From Candidatus Limnocylindrales bacterium (GTDB lineage: Bacteria; Desulfobacterota; Binatia; UBA1149; CAITLU01): a stretch of DNA of 64,000 bases. The stretch's first letter is position 1; the number at the start of each line of letters is the position of its first letter. Both the position numbers and the translations under genes were made by a program. The notes below the pieces were generated by a model that did no database searches, was not told the DNA's origin, and saw only the letters and a list, made by a program, of their open reading frames with translations. The DNA is taken from assembly GCA_035571835.1 (NCBI GenBank), contig DATNBU010000039.1, positions 124,001 to 188,000 on the forward strand, given 5' to 3'. This document shows, one piece after another, positions 9,324 through 17,542 of the stretch.

Positions 9324-9453
9324 CGCCGAGGCCGAGACATACGATGGCTCCGGCGCTGCAACGCGGCCCGAACCTGATGCAGCGATTTCGTATCTGGGCG
9401 GGAGCGGGCTTGAGTTACGAGCCTTGCCGACCGGCTTCTTCGCGCCACTCATG

Positions 9454-9474
9454 AAAATCTGATTATCGGATTTT
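9454..9474 (-). promoter_or_regulatory. Possible operator/promoter of the vapBC module
   Basis: AAAATC and GATTTT form a perfect 6-bp inverted repeat separated by 9 bp. On the minus strand the centre contains GATAAT, a good -10 match, in a locally AT-rich spot just upstream of the antitoxin. Antitoxin autorepression at such palindromes is typical of the family. No convincing -35 is seen at normal spacing, so this is tentative. Confidence 0.35.
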
Positions 9475-9515
9475 TCTAACGGCGTCCAGAACAAAATGGC
9501 CGCCGCGAAAAATAA

Positions 9516-9541
9516 GGGGAAATTTAAATGTACCTGTCCCC
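9516..9541 (-). repeat. GGGGACAG-type short repeat, copy 2 (inverted)
   Basis: Read on minus, GGGGACAGGTACATTTAAAT leads into TTTCCCC, so the element is bounded by GGGG and CCCC. It shares the GGGGACAG core with 7908-7915 in opposite orientation and lies 2 bp beyond the stop of the YihY gene (TAA at 9544-9546). Together the two copies delimit the block carrying the unknown secreted protein and vapBC. Confidence 0.5.
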
Positions 9542-9543
9542 TT

Positions 9544-10842
9544 TTACGCGACGGGATCGACGAGGTCGGCGAGGGTGGCGTTGCCGAGGGCGGCGCGGCG
9601 GGCCTGCTGGAATGTCTCGAGCATGCGCAGGACCGGCGGGCGCGCGGTGCCGGCGTCGAGGAGATTCTCTCCTCTGGCGGCGGCGACGACGCGGTCGGCG
9701 GGAATGCTTCCGGGCGACAGCGACAGGAAGCACTGGCGCTGGTCGCGGCCGCCGATGTGCACGAGGCCTTCTTCGGCGAGCACGCAGAACATTTCCGTCA
9801 CGCTTCGCACCGGCGTCTTCAGGATGACGGCGAGCTCGGCGAGCGTCGGCGCGGCTCTTCGCGCGTGCGCGGCCTGTGCAAGCTCGATCGCGATCGAGAT
9901 CGCCAGGCGTTCGCGCGCCGCCACGCCGACCAGCTTCGGAATGTAATGTCGCCCGCACGCGGCAAGATTCTGGATCGCAGCCGAAAGCTCGGCGCCGCCG
10001 AGCACGATGACCCAGCTCGTCCACATCCACGCGACCAGCATCGGAAGCTGCGCGAGCGTGCCGTACACCGCGTTGTATCCCTGAAGACCGAACTGGAACG
10101 CGATGTAGAATCCCTGAGCGAGCTGCCACGCGACGCCGGCGACGATGCCGCCGATCAAGGCGGCGCGGCGGTCGACAGGCGCCGCCGGGAGGAACATGTA
10201 CAGCGCCGCGAACGCGATGCAGACCAGCGCGTACCAGACGACGGAAAAGCCCATGCGGATGAGGAGCTCGAAGCCTCCGAAGCTTTCGAGCCAGACCATC
10301 ACGGCCGAGCTTCGGAAAGCGGCCTCCGAGCTGGCCGCCACGGCGATCATCAGCGGCGCGAAGATGAGCAGCATCAGCGCGTCGGCCGCACGCCGGACCG
10401 CGCTGCGGCCGTGCGGACTTCCCCACACCGCGTCGATCGCATCCTCCATCTGGATCAGCAGCGAGGCTGCGCTTCCGATCGCGATCAGTGCGCCGATCAG
10501 ACCAAGCCCGGCAATGCTGATATTGTCTACCCAGGAGACGACCGTGGAGACCGCTTCGGGAGACAGAATCGTCGCGCGCTCGAGCAGCAGCGACTCCAGC
10601 CGCTGGCCGGTCCAGCCGAGGCCGCGCACATACGCAAAAGACGCGGCCAGCGCCGGGACCAGCGCGAGCATGCTGGCCAGCGTGAGCGCCGATGCGCGCA
10701 TCGAGCACGCGTCACCCTCGAAGCCTTCGACGGCGAGCCAGAGCACCTGGCCGACGTGGACGAGCCGGCGGCGCCACACGGGCATTTCGGCCTCGGGCTC
10801 CGACCAGAGCGCCGTCCTCAGCTGCTTGAATACTCCCTGCAC
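9544..10842 (-). CDS. YihY/virulence factor BrkB family membrane protein
   Basis: A 432-aa inner-membrane protein of the YihY/BrkB family (formerly mis-annotated as RNase BN). Five to six transmembrane segments occupy about residues 40-290, with the family-type PxxVAWMWTSWVIVLGGAELSAAI segment near the end. The C-terminal 130 residues are soluble and look like a winged-helix-type tail (LAELAVILKTPVRSVTEMFCVLAEEGLV). A GTG start at 10842 is preceded by GGAGG with 7-nt spacing. The open frame runs farther upstream but over sequence with no family similarity. The molecular function of the family is not settled. The stop abuts the second GGGGACAG repeat. Confidence 0.87.
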   Translation of the reverse strand: MQGVFKQLRTALWSEPEAEMPVWRRRLVHVGQVLWLAVEGFEGDACSMRASALTLASMLALVPALAASFAYVRGLGWTGQRLESLLLERATILSPEAVSTVVSWVDNISIAGLGLIGALIAIGSAASLLIQMEDAIDAVWGSPHGRSAVRRAADALMLLIFAPLMIAVAASSEAAFRSSAVMVWLESFGGFELLIRMGFSVVWYALVCIAFAALYMFLPAAPVDRRAALIGGIVAGVAWQLAQGFYIAFQFGLQGYNAVYGTLAQLPMLVAWMWTSWVIVLGGAELSAAIQNLAACGRHYIPKLVGVAARERLAISIAIELAQAAHARRAAPTLAELAVILKTPVRSVTEMFCVLAEEGLVHIGGRDQRQCFLSLSPGSIPADRVVAAARGENLLDAGTARPPVLRMLETFQQARRAALGNATLADLVDPVA

Positions 10843-11000
10843 TTCGATGCCTCCGGCGTTTAAGCCGTCACCGGCGCCTTTTCGCAACCGGACGCGTGCC
10901 GCGAGCACACATCCTGCGGGGCTGCTTTGCGCGTGCTGATCCCGCCGCATGGATCGGTCGCGAGATCCGTCACGAGATCGTATGCAGGGCACTGGCGCCG

Positions 11001-11939
11001 GTGATCCTGCTGCGCATGATCCTGCGCCGTCTCGGCGCACTCGTGCCGACACTGTTCGGCGTGGCCACGCTCGTATTCCTGCTGCTGCACGTCGTACCGG
11101 GTGATCCGGTCGACGTGATGATCGGCGAAAGCGCCGCTCCCGCTGCACGCGCCGAGCTGCGCACCAGGCTCGGCCTGGACGAGCCGCTCGGCGTGCAGTA
11201 CGCCCGGTGGCTCGGGGCGATCGCACACGGCGATCTCGGAAGCTCGATCCGCAGCGGGAAGCCGGTGGCGTCGCTCGTCGCCGCGCGAATTCCGGCAACG
11301 GCGCTGCTGGCAGTGGCGGCGCTGATCGTCGCGGTCACAATTGGAATTCCGCTCGGGACTGCTGCGGCAGCGACCAGAGGATCCGCAATCGACCGCTTCG
11401 CGCTCGCGGCGAGCCTCGCCGCCGTGGCTACGCCCACGTTCTGGACCGGGCCGATGCTGGTGCTGCTGCTGTCGGTCGCGCTCGGATGGCTTCCGGTTGC
11501 CGGAAGCGGAACGCCCGCGCACCTGGTGCTGCCGGCGATCACGCTCGGCGCGGGCATGAGCGGGATCCTGATCCGCATGACGCGCGCGTCGCTGCTGGAA
11601 ACGCTGTCGGACGACTACGTGCGGACGGCACGTGCCAAAGGTGCGTCGCCGATGCGCGTGCTGTTCGTGCACGCGCTGCCGAACGCGCTTACTCCGGTGT
11701 TGTCGGTGCTCGGTCTCCAGCTCGGCGCGGTGCTCGCGGGAGCGGTCGTTACCGAAACGATTTTTGCGTGGCCCGGCCTCGGACGGCTCGTCGTCGAGTC
11801 GATCCAGGCTCGCGACTATCCGGTCGTGCAGGGCGCCGTGCTGGTGGTCGCAACGACGACGGTGCTTGCCAACCTCGCAGCCGAGATCGCGCAGGCGCTC
11901 GTCGATCCGCGCATCGGTGACGCGGGAGACGCACGGTGA
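11001..11939 (+). CDS. ABC peptide transporter permease, DppB/OppB type
   Basis: Inner-membrane permease of the binding-protein-dependent transport superfamily, about 312 aa. The first TM segment is ALVPTLFGVATLVFLLLHVVPGDP, followed by the periplasmic loop LGLDEPLGVQYARWL. The EAA-type loop DDYVRTARAKGASPMRVLFVHALPNAL, which contacts the ATPase, is clear, as is TETIFAWPGLGRL. The GTG at 11001 has a weak AGGG upstream; the ATG at 11016 is an alternative. dppC follows with a 4-bp overlap (GTGA). The partner binding protein is probably the family-5 lipoprotein at 6306-7922; no ATPase is nearby. Confidence 0.92.
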   Translation: MILLRMILRRLGALVPTLFGVATLVFLLLHVVPGDPVDVMIGESAAPAARAELRTRLGLDEPLGVQYARWLGAIAHGDLGSSIRSGKPVASLVAARIPATALLAVAALIVAVTIGIPLGTAAAATRGSAIDRFALAASLAAVATPTFWTGPMLVLLLSVALGWLPVAGSGTPAHLVLPAITLGAGMSGILIRMTRASLLETLSDDYVRTARAKGASPMRVLFVHALPNALTPVLSVLGLQLGAVLAGAVVTETIFAWPGLGRLVVESIQARDYPVVQGAVLVVATTTVLANLAAEIAQALVDPRIGDAGDAR

Positions 11940-12742
11940 GCGGACCTCGCCGGCGCGTCGTCGTCCTTCTGTGCCTGCTCGCCGGCGGCGCGTTCGTCGC
12001 GATGGCCGCAGGCGTGATTGCGCCCGAAGCCGGCTCGCGAATCGAGCTCTCCGAAGGGCTCCGGCCGCCGGCGCTCGCGCATCCGCTCGGGCAGGACAAG
12101 CTCGGCCGCGACGTCTTTGCGAGAACGCTCGCCGGAGCGCGCATCTCGTGCGCCGTCGCGCTCGCGAGCGTGACCGTGTCGGTCGCGATCGGCGTGCTCG
12201 TCGGCGCCGCCGCCGGGTTCCTCGGCGGGATCACCGACACGCTGCTCATGCGCATGGTCGACGTGCTGCTCGCGTTTCCCGGGCTTCTGCTCGCGATCGC
12301 GCTGGCCGGAATGCTCGGCCCCGGCATCGGCAACGTGATCGTGGCGCTCTCGGCATTCGGATGGACCGGCTACGCGCGGCTGGTGCGCGGCGAAGTGCGC
12401 CGCGTGCGCGCTCTCGAGCACGTGCGGGCTGCCGTCGCGCTCGGTGTCGCGCCGCGCCACGTAGTCACGCGCCACGTGCTGCCACTGATTGCCGCTCCGC
12501 TCGTCGTGCAGGCGGCGTTCGGAGCCGCAGCCGCGGTCGTCGCCGAAGCGAGCCTCTCGTTCCTCGGCCTCGGCGTACGGCTGCCGTCGGCATCGTGGGG
12601 ATCGATGCTCGCCGAAGCCCGCAGCTTCGTCGTCGAAGCGCCGCATCTGGTGGTCGGGCCGGGCCTTGCGATCACTGCGTTCGTGCTTGTCCTTCAGCTT
12701 CTTGGAGATGCGCTTCGCGACGCGCTGGACGTGCGCGAATAG
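11936..12742 (+). CDS. ABC peptide transporter permease, DppC/OppC type
   Basis: The second permease of the transporter, 268 aa. HPLGQDKLGRDVFARTLAGAR is the characteristic N-terminal motif of DppC proteins. The EAA loop ALEHVRAAVALGVAPRHVVTRHVLP is followed by EASLSFLGLGVRLPSASWG, also typical. The usual N-terminal OppC_N extension is short. The GTG start overlaps the dppB stop (GTGA), so the two are coupled. Its TAG stop overlaps the GTG of the following membrane-protein gene, making a three-gene run. Confidence 0.92.
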   Translation: MSGPRRRVVVLLCLLAGGAFVAMAAGVIAPEAGSRIELSEGLRPPALAHPLGQDKLGRDVFARTLAGARISCAVALASVTVSVAIGVLVGAAAGFLGGITDTLLMRMVDVLLAFPGLLLAIALAGMLGPGIGNVIVALSAFGWTGYARLVRGEVRRVRALEHVRAAVALGVAPRHVVTRHVLPLIAAPLVVQAAFGAAAAVVAEASLSFLGLGVRLPSASWGSMLAEARSFVVEAPHLVVGPGLAITAFVLVLQLLGDALRDALDVRE

Positions 12743-14583
12743 TGGGCGCTTCTCCACCTTCGCGAGCGGATGAACCCACGGCGTCCGGTGGCGCCGCAGC
12801 CCGCTGGGTCAAACCGCTGCTGGTGTTTCATTTCGCCGCGCTGATCGTTTTCCGCCTGATCGCCGACAACGACGAGTTCAACAACTGGGATCTGATCGCG
12901 CTCCTGAACGCGCAGGCATTCCGCAGCCGCTGGGAGCTGCTGTCGCTGCCGCAGGTTCATTTCCTCCAGCCGTTCCGCTTTCCCACGTACAACACGGGTA
13001 CGGAATCGGTGCTGTCGTTGCTGCTGCACGGCTCGATCGGGCGGCTGTTTCCTTATTGGTCCAATGCGATGGTGCTGGCGGTCTACGACTGCATTCTGCT
13101 CGCGGCGCTGTACGTGATCGTGCAGTCGGTCTTTCGCCGCGAGGATGCGCGGCGGACGGCGTGGGCGTGCATGGCGATGTCGCCCGTGCTCCTTACGTTC
13201 CAGTCGATTTCGGCGTTCGATACGCAGGCTTTTGCCACGATCCTTACCGCCATCGCGGGCGTGGAATTCATCCTGCGCAGCCGGGCCATCCTCGGTGCGG
13301 GCCTCGTCGGCGTCGCATTCGTGCAGATTTCGCAGGCGTACGGGCTCACGTTCTTTCTGCCGCTCTACTGCGGCGCATGGCTCGTCTCGCGCAGCATGAT
13401 GCTCGCGCTGGATGAGCCGGCAGCGTCCGGCGCGCGTCGCCGCAATTTCCTGATTGCAGGCGCGGCCATCGCCGCATGCATGGCCATCGTCGAGGTCGCA
13501 TCTTCCGGCGAGTATCTGCGCAGGGTGATCGGTCTCGTGTCGCGCACTGCGCGCGATAGGCAGGGCGTCGAAGTGACATTTCCGTCGCTGATCAAGGCTC
13601 ACCGCTTTCTGCGTGAGGCCATGGGGTCGAGCCTGCCGTACGGTCGCTCGTCGGGCGGGTTCTTTCCGTTCTTCCTCGTCTTCGAGGGCGGACTGCTGCT
13701 CGGGCTGATCGCGCTGGAAATCCTGCGAAGAGGCACAGCCTCGTTCCCACGGCTGATCGCGCGCGCGGGCGCGTGGGGCCTGCTGCTTGCGCTCGGATAC
13801 TCTGCGGCGATCCATGGCAGCAAAAGCCAGCGGGCATTCCTCGGCGAGGTCTTTCTCGCGCTCACCGTCGCCGCGCTGTTCGAAAGCTGGCAACGCATCC
13901 GCAGGATCGTTCCGCGCTCCTTCTTCCTACAGCTCGCTGCGGTGCTGGCTCTGTCCAACGGCTACTATGTCTATTCCGTGTTGCGCGTGAGCCATCAGCA
14001 CAATCACACGCCGGTGTTTGATTATGATACGGCCGACGGCGTCGTCCGCCACGACGTCAACAAACGGATCCGGGAAATGCGCCGGCAGCGCTTCGACGAA
14101 AACGCGTTCCTGGTCTTGAACTATCCGCGCGGAGCCGACGAGAACCATACCGATCCATCGGTCTTCTACGCGAGGTTCCTGCGTTATTTCGGCCGTTACG
14201 ACAACGACCGCGAGCTCGTCGTGACCTGCCGGTTCTGCGATCTGCCGTACGGATGCCCGTTTCCGCACGTTCGCCGCTCAAAGTGCACGCACAGCTGCTG
14301 CTACGAGGACCCGATGGTCAGGCTGGCATCGCTGCGAGAAGCCCGCACCCGGATCGGATATCTGTGGACGTACGCCGACAGTGACGAAACGTCGGCGCGC
14401 CAACGAGAATTGTTGAAGCGGCTCGAGCACCGCTACGCGCTGTCGGAGATGCCGCGCTTCCGCGAGGGCGGCTGGACATGCTTTCGGCTCGATCCCGCCG
14501 CTTCTTCGCCGCGCCGGAAGAAAAACTCGCGGATGCGGCGGCAGCCAGCCGGCACTGGCGCCAAAGCGCCGGCCCCGGCTTGA
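12742..14583 (+). CDS. Polytopic membrane protein, possibly GT-C-type glycosyltransferase
   Basis: About 613 aa, with roughly ten hydrophobic segments between residues 20 and 430 and a soluble C-terminal part of about 180 residues. The first loop has acidic residues after TM1 (DNDEFNNWD), the place where GT-C glycosyltransferases keep catalytic acids, but no family signature is certain. The C-terminal region carries many Cys (VTCRFCDLPYGC, KCTHSCCYED), possibly a metal-binding or disulfide-bonded periplasmic domain. The GTG start overlaps the dppC stop by one base (TAGTG). The upstream open frame overlaps dppBC in another phase and is not real. Function unknown. Confidence 0.7.
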   Translation: MGASPPSRADEPTASGGAAARWVKPLLVFHFAALIVFRLIADNDEFNNWDLIALLNAQAFRSRWELLSLPQVHFLQPFRFPTYNTGTESVLSLLLHGSIGRLFPYWSNAMVLAVYDCILLAALYVIVQSVFRREDARRTAWACMAMSPVLLTFQSISAFDTQAFATILTAIAGVEFILRSRAILGAGLVGVAFVQISQAYGLTFFLPLYCGAWLVSRSMMLALDEPAASGARRRNFLIAGAAIAACMAIVEVASSGEYLRRVIGLVSRTARDRQGVEVTFPSLIKAHRFLREAMGSSLPYGRSSGGFFPFFLVFEGGLLLGLIALEILRRGTASFPRLIARAGAWGLLLALGYSAAIHGSKSQRAFLGEVFLALTVAALFESWQRIRRIVPRSFFLQLAAVLALSNGYYVYSVLRVSHQHNHTPVFDYDTADGVVRHDVNKRIREMRRQRFDENAFLVLNYPRGADENHTDPSVFYARFLRYFGRYDNDRELVVTCRFCDLPYGCPFPHVRRSKCTHSCCYEDPMVRLASLREARTRIGYLWTYADSDETSARQRELLKRLEHRYALSEMPRFREGGWTCFRLDPAASSPRRKKNSRMRRQPAGTGAKAPAPA

Positions 14584-14610
14584 GTTCCTGCGGACCATCG
14601 TCGACTTTGC

Positions 14611-15897
14611 ATGCGCATGGCAGCGTCGAGGCGAAACCGCGTCGGAGGCATCTCGCTTTCGATCGCCATCCTTGGCGCGCTGGCGGCGCATTTCGGGCCG
14701 CGCCTCGGCCTGGTGCCGCAGTCCACGTGGCTCTCCATCGTCGGCGCCGGCTTCGAAGCGGCTGTGATCGGCGGCCTTGCCGACTGGTTCGCGGTCACGG
14801 CGCTGTTCCGGCATCCGCTCGGCATTCCGATTCCGCACACCGCGATCATTCCTGCGCGCCGCGCGAAGATGACCGAAGCGATCGTGAACATGGTCGAGGA
14901 GGAATGGCTGTCACCGGAAGTGATCGGCCAGCGGCTCGCGCGCCTGTCGCCGAGTGAAGCCGTCGTCGACTGGTTCGGTGATGCGTCGCACGCGCAGCGT
15001 GTGGCCGCCCCGCTGCGCGACCTTCTGCGCGGTCTTGCGCGCACGCTGACCGAGCGCGAGGTCGTCGATTTTTCCGAGCGCACGCTGCGGGGTCAGCTCG
15101 CCGACCTGCGCATCGACGCGACCGCCGGGAAGTGGCTGGCCCGCATCGTTCGAAGCCCGACTGCGGACGCAGCGTTCACGGCGTTTGCGACGTCGCTTGC
15201 CAATATCGCGTCGCGGCCGCGAACGTCCGAGCAGCTCCACTGGTGGCTCGAGCAATCGGCCACCGCGCTGCATGCGCGCGGGCGCCGCTTCGTGCCGTTC
15301 CTGCTGCGGCGACGGACGGTGCGCGAAAAGATCGTCGAGGCCGCGTGCGAGTTTGCGTCCGCCGAGCTTCGCGACGCGGCCGACGATCTCGACCATCCGC
15401 TGCGACATTACGCGCTCGATACGCTCGGAGGTTTCGCCGAGCGCGTCGAGGGCGGCGATCCCGAGGCGCTTGCGCGAATCGAAGGCGTGCGTGCGGCTCT
15501 GGTCGAGAGCCTCGAAGCCGGCCCGCTCGTGCGCGATGTCCTCTCGCGATTGCGCGCACAGATCGAAAGGGATCTCGGCGATCCCAAAGGCACGCTGTCG
15601 CAGCTCATCGAACGGAAGCTCCAGGCCAGCGTGCTGCAGCTGCTCGACCATCCCGACCGTCGTGCGACGTTCGACCAGTGGGTGCGTACGACCGCGCAGG
15701 AGCTGCTCAGCCGCCATCACCACCAGATCGGCCTTACCGTGCGCGAGAGTCTCGAAGCGCTCGAGACCGACCGGCTCGTCCAGCAGATCGAAGACCGCGT
15801 CGGCGCCGATCTTCAGTACATTCGTCTGAACGGTGCGGTGGTCGGCGGCCTCGTCGGCATGATGCTCGCGGTCGCGCGGCTTTTTGCGCAGGTGTGA
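14611..15897 (+). CDS. DUF445 family membrane protein (YjiN-like)
   Basis: A 428-aa member of the DUF445/YjiN family. The N-terminal hydrophobic pair is followed by the hallmark AAVIGGLADWFAVTALFRHPLGIPIPHTAIIP at about residues 45-80. A long charged helical region (about 85-395) and a C-terminal TM segment (VVGGLVGMMLAVARLF) come next. The topology suggests a cytoplasmic or periplasmic coiled domain anchored at both ends. The family has no established biochemical role. Start ATG at 14611; a second in-frame ATG lies two codons later. Confidence 0.88.
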   Translation: MRMAASRRNRVGGISLSIAILGALAAHFGPRLGLVPQSTWLSIVGAGFEAAVIGGLADWFAVTALFRHPLGIPIPHTAIIPARRAKMTEAIVNMVEEEWLSPEVIGQRLARLSPSEAVVDWFGDASHAQRVAAPLRDLLRGLARTLTEREVVDFSERTLRGQLADLRIDATAGKWLARIVRSPTADAAFTAFATSLANIASRPRTSEQLHWWLEQSATALHARGRRFVPFLLRRRTVREKIVEAACEFASAELRDAADDLDHPLRHYALDTLGGFAERVEGGDPEALARIEGVRAALVESLEAGPLVRDVLSRLRAQIERDLGDPKGTLSQLIERKLQASVLQLLDHPDRRATFDQWVRTTAQELLSRHHHQIGLTVRESLEALETDRLVQQIEDRVGADLQYIRLNGAVVGGLVGMMLAVARLFAQV

Positions 15898-15982
15898 CCG
15901 CGGCGCGCCGCTGCAGCTTTACCTCAGTTCATAATCGCGCCGGCGTGCCGGTTTGCGCTCGCTGGCGGGCCAGCTCGCTTGC

Positions 15983-17542
15983 TTACGTTCCGCTTCGCGT
16001 CGCCTGCGTTGCGCTTCGTATTTGCGCCGGCTCGACGTCGGTCGCAAGGTCGCGACAGCCGGTGTCGGTGCAGTCCGCGACCTGCCAGCCGCCGCCGAGC
16101 GCCTTGTACAGCGCCACGAGGTTGGTGGTGACCGAAGCTTCGCTTTCCGCGAGGCTCTCCTCGAAGACCAGACGCGAGCGCTCGGCCTCGAGCACCGTTT
16201 GAAAATCACTGAGTCCGTTCTGGTACTGGAGCCGCGCGAGGTCCTGGGCTTTGCTCGCGGCGAGCTCGGCTTCGCGCAGCCGGTCGCGACGCTGCTGCTC
16301 TTTGGCAAACGCGACCAGCGCGTTCTCGGCTTCCTCGCCGGCGCTGAGAACAGCCGCCTGCCAGTCGGCCAGCGCAGCGTCGGCTTCCGCCGAGCGCTGC
16401 TTGACGATGCCGCGAAGACGGCCCGCATCGAACAGGTTCCACCGCAGCGCGGGCCCGACCGCAAAGCCGCGCGCAGCAGCCGAATCCAGCGATGCGAAGT
16501 CGGAAGCGGCAACCGAGAACGTTCCCGTCAGCGTAAGCTTCGGATAGAGGTCGGCGGTTGCCACGCCGATCGCGGCGGTCGCGGCAGCAAGGCGCCGTTC
16601 GGCCGCAGCGACATCGGGCCGGCGCCTGAGCAGATCAACGGGTAGCCCGACCGCAACCGTCGCGGTCGGCACGGGAACCGGCTTGCGCACGGCGAGCTCT
16701 GCGTCGAGCGAGCCCGCGCTCGCGCCGAGCAGCACGGCGATGCGATTCCTCGCCGCCGCAAGGTCGATCTCGAGGGCCGGAATTCGCGAGCGCGTCTGCG
16801 CGAGATTGTACGTCGCCTGCTCGACGTCGAGCGCGCCGGCGAGTCCCGCCCGGTAGCGCCACTCGGCAATCTCGAGCGTATGTTTCTGGCTCTCCGCATT
16901 GTCGACGGCGATCGCGACGCGTGCCTGCAGCGAACGCATGTCGACGTAGTTGCGCGCGACTTCGGCAACGACACTGACGAGGACATTGCTGAGGTCGGCG
17001 CCCGCCGCTTCGAACTCGGCCGTGGCCTGCTCGCTGGAGCGCCGGATGCCGCCGAACAGGTCGATCTCCCACGACGAGTCGAAGCCTGCGGAGAAAGCAT
17101 CGCTCGACGAGCGGGTGCCGGTTGTCTGCCGGCGCTGGTAGCCGGCCTCGGTGTCGACCGTCGGAAAGAACGAAGCCCTCGCGACCTGCCTCGCTGCGCG
17201 CGCCTCCCGGATGCGTGCGATCGCGCGATGCACGTCGAGGTTGTTCTCGACTGCGCGCGCGACGAGACCATCGAGCTGCGGATCGCCGAGCGTCTGCCAC
17301 CACGCGCGATCGACGGCGAGCGATTCCTCACTCCCGATCTCGAGCCCGTTTTCCATCCGGGCACTCCAGCCTGCCGGCAGCGTCGTCCGGGCCGCCTTGT
17401 AATCGGGGCCGACGAGGCACGAAGCGCAAAGAAGCGAAGCGAGCAGCGCGGGCGCAAGGCGCACGGCGAGAGCAGCGCCGCGGCTGCGTACGGTGAACGC
17501 CGCGCGGCTAAGCACGGGGAGAGATGAGCGGCGCCTATTCAT
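15983..17542 (-). CDS. Outer-membrane efflux lipoprotein (NodT/TolC family)
   Basis: A 519-aa RND/ABC outer-membrane factor. The signal peptide ends with lipobox LCASC around residue 42, then LVGPDYKAA, typical of NodT-type lipoproteins. Two OEP repeats follow: long alpha-helical hairpins with LVARAVENNLDVHRAIARIREARA and the second-repeat LRRRPDVAAAERRLAAATAAIGVA. The product would form the outer-membrane duct for the adjacent MacA/ATPase/MacB-like exporter. Its start overlaps the end of the permease gene by 8 bp, so all four parts of a tripartite pump are in one operon. Confidence 0.93.
   Translation of the reverse strand: MNRRRSSLPVLSRAAFTVRSRGAALAVRLAPALLASLLCASCLVGPDYKAARTTLPAGWSARMENGLEIGSEESLAVDRAWWQTLGDPQLDGLVARAVENNLDVHRAIARIREARAARQVARASFFPTVDTEAGYQRRQTTGTRSSSDAFSAGFDSSWEIDLFGGIRRSSEQATAEFEAAGADLSNVLVSVVAEVARNYVDMRSLQARVAIAVDNAESQKHTLEIAEWRYRAGLAGALDVEQATYNLAQTRSRIPALEIDLAAARNRIAVLLGASAGSLDAELAVRKPVPVPTATVAVGLPVDLLRRRPDVAAAERRLAAATAAIGVATADLYPKLTLTGTFSVAASDFASLDSAAARGFAVGPALRWNLFDAGRLRGIVKQRSAEADAALADWQAAVLSAGEEAENALVAFAKEQQRRDRLREAELAASKAQDLARLQYQNGLSDFQTVLEAERSRLVFEESLAESEASVTTNLVALYKALGGGWQVADCTDTGCRDLATDVEPAQIRSATQATRSGT

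Noticed and set aside
11632-14583. A 983-codon frame for the membrane protein after dppC
   Set aside because: The first 370 codons are Arg-rich and overlap dppB and dppC out of phase; the GTG at 12742 fits the stop-start overlap and the protein's hydrophobic pattern.
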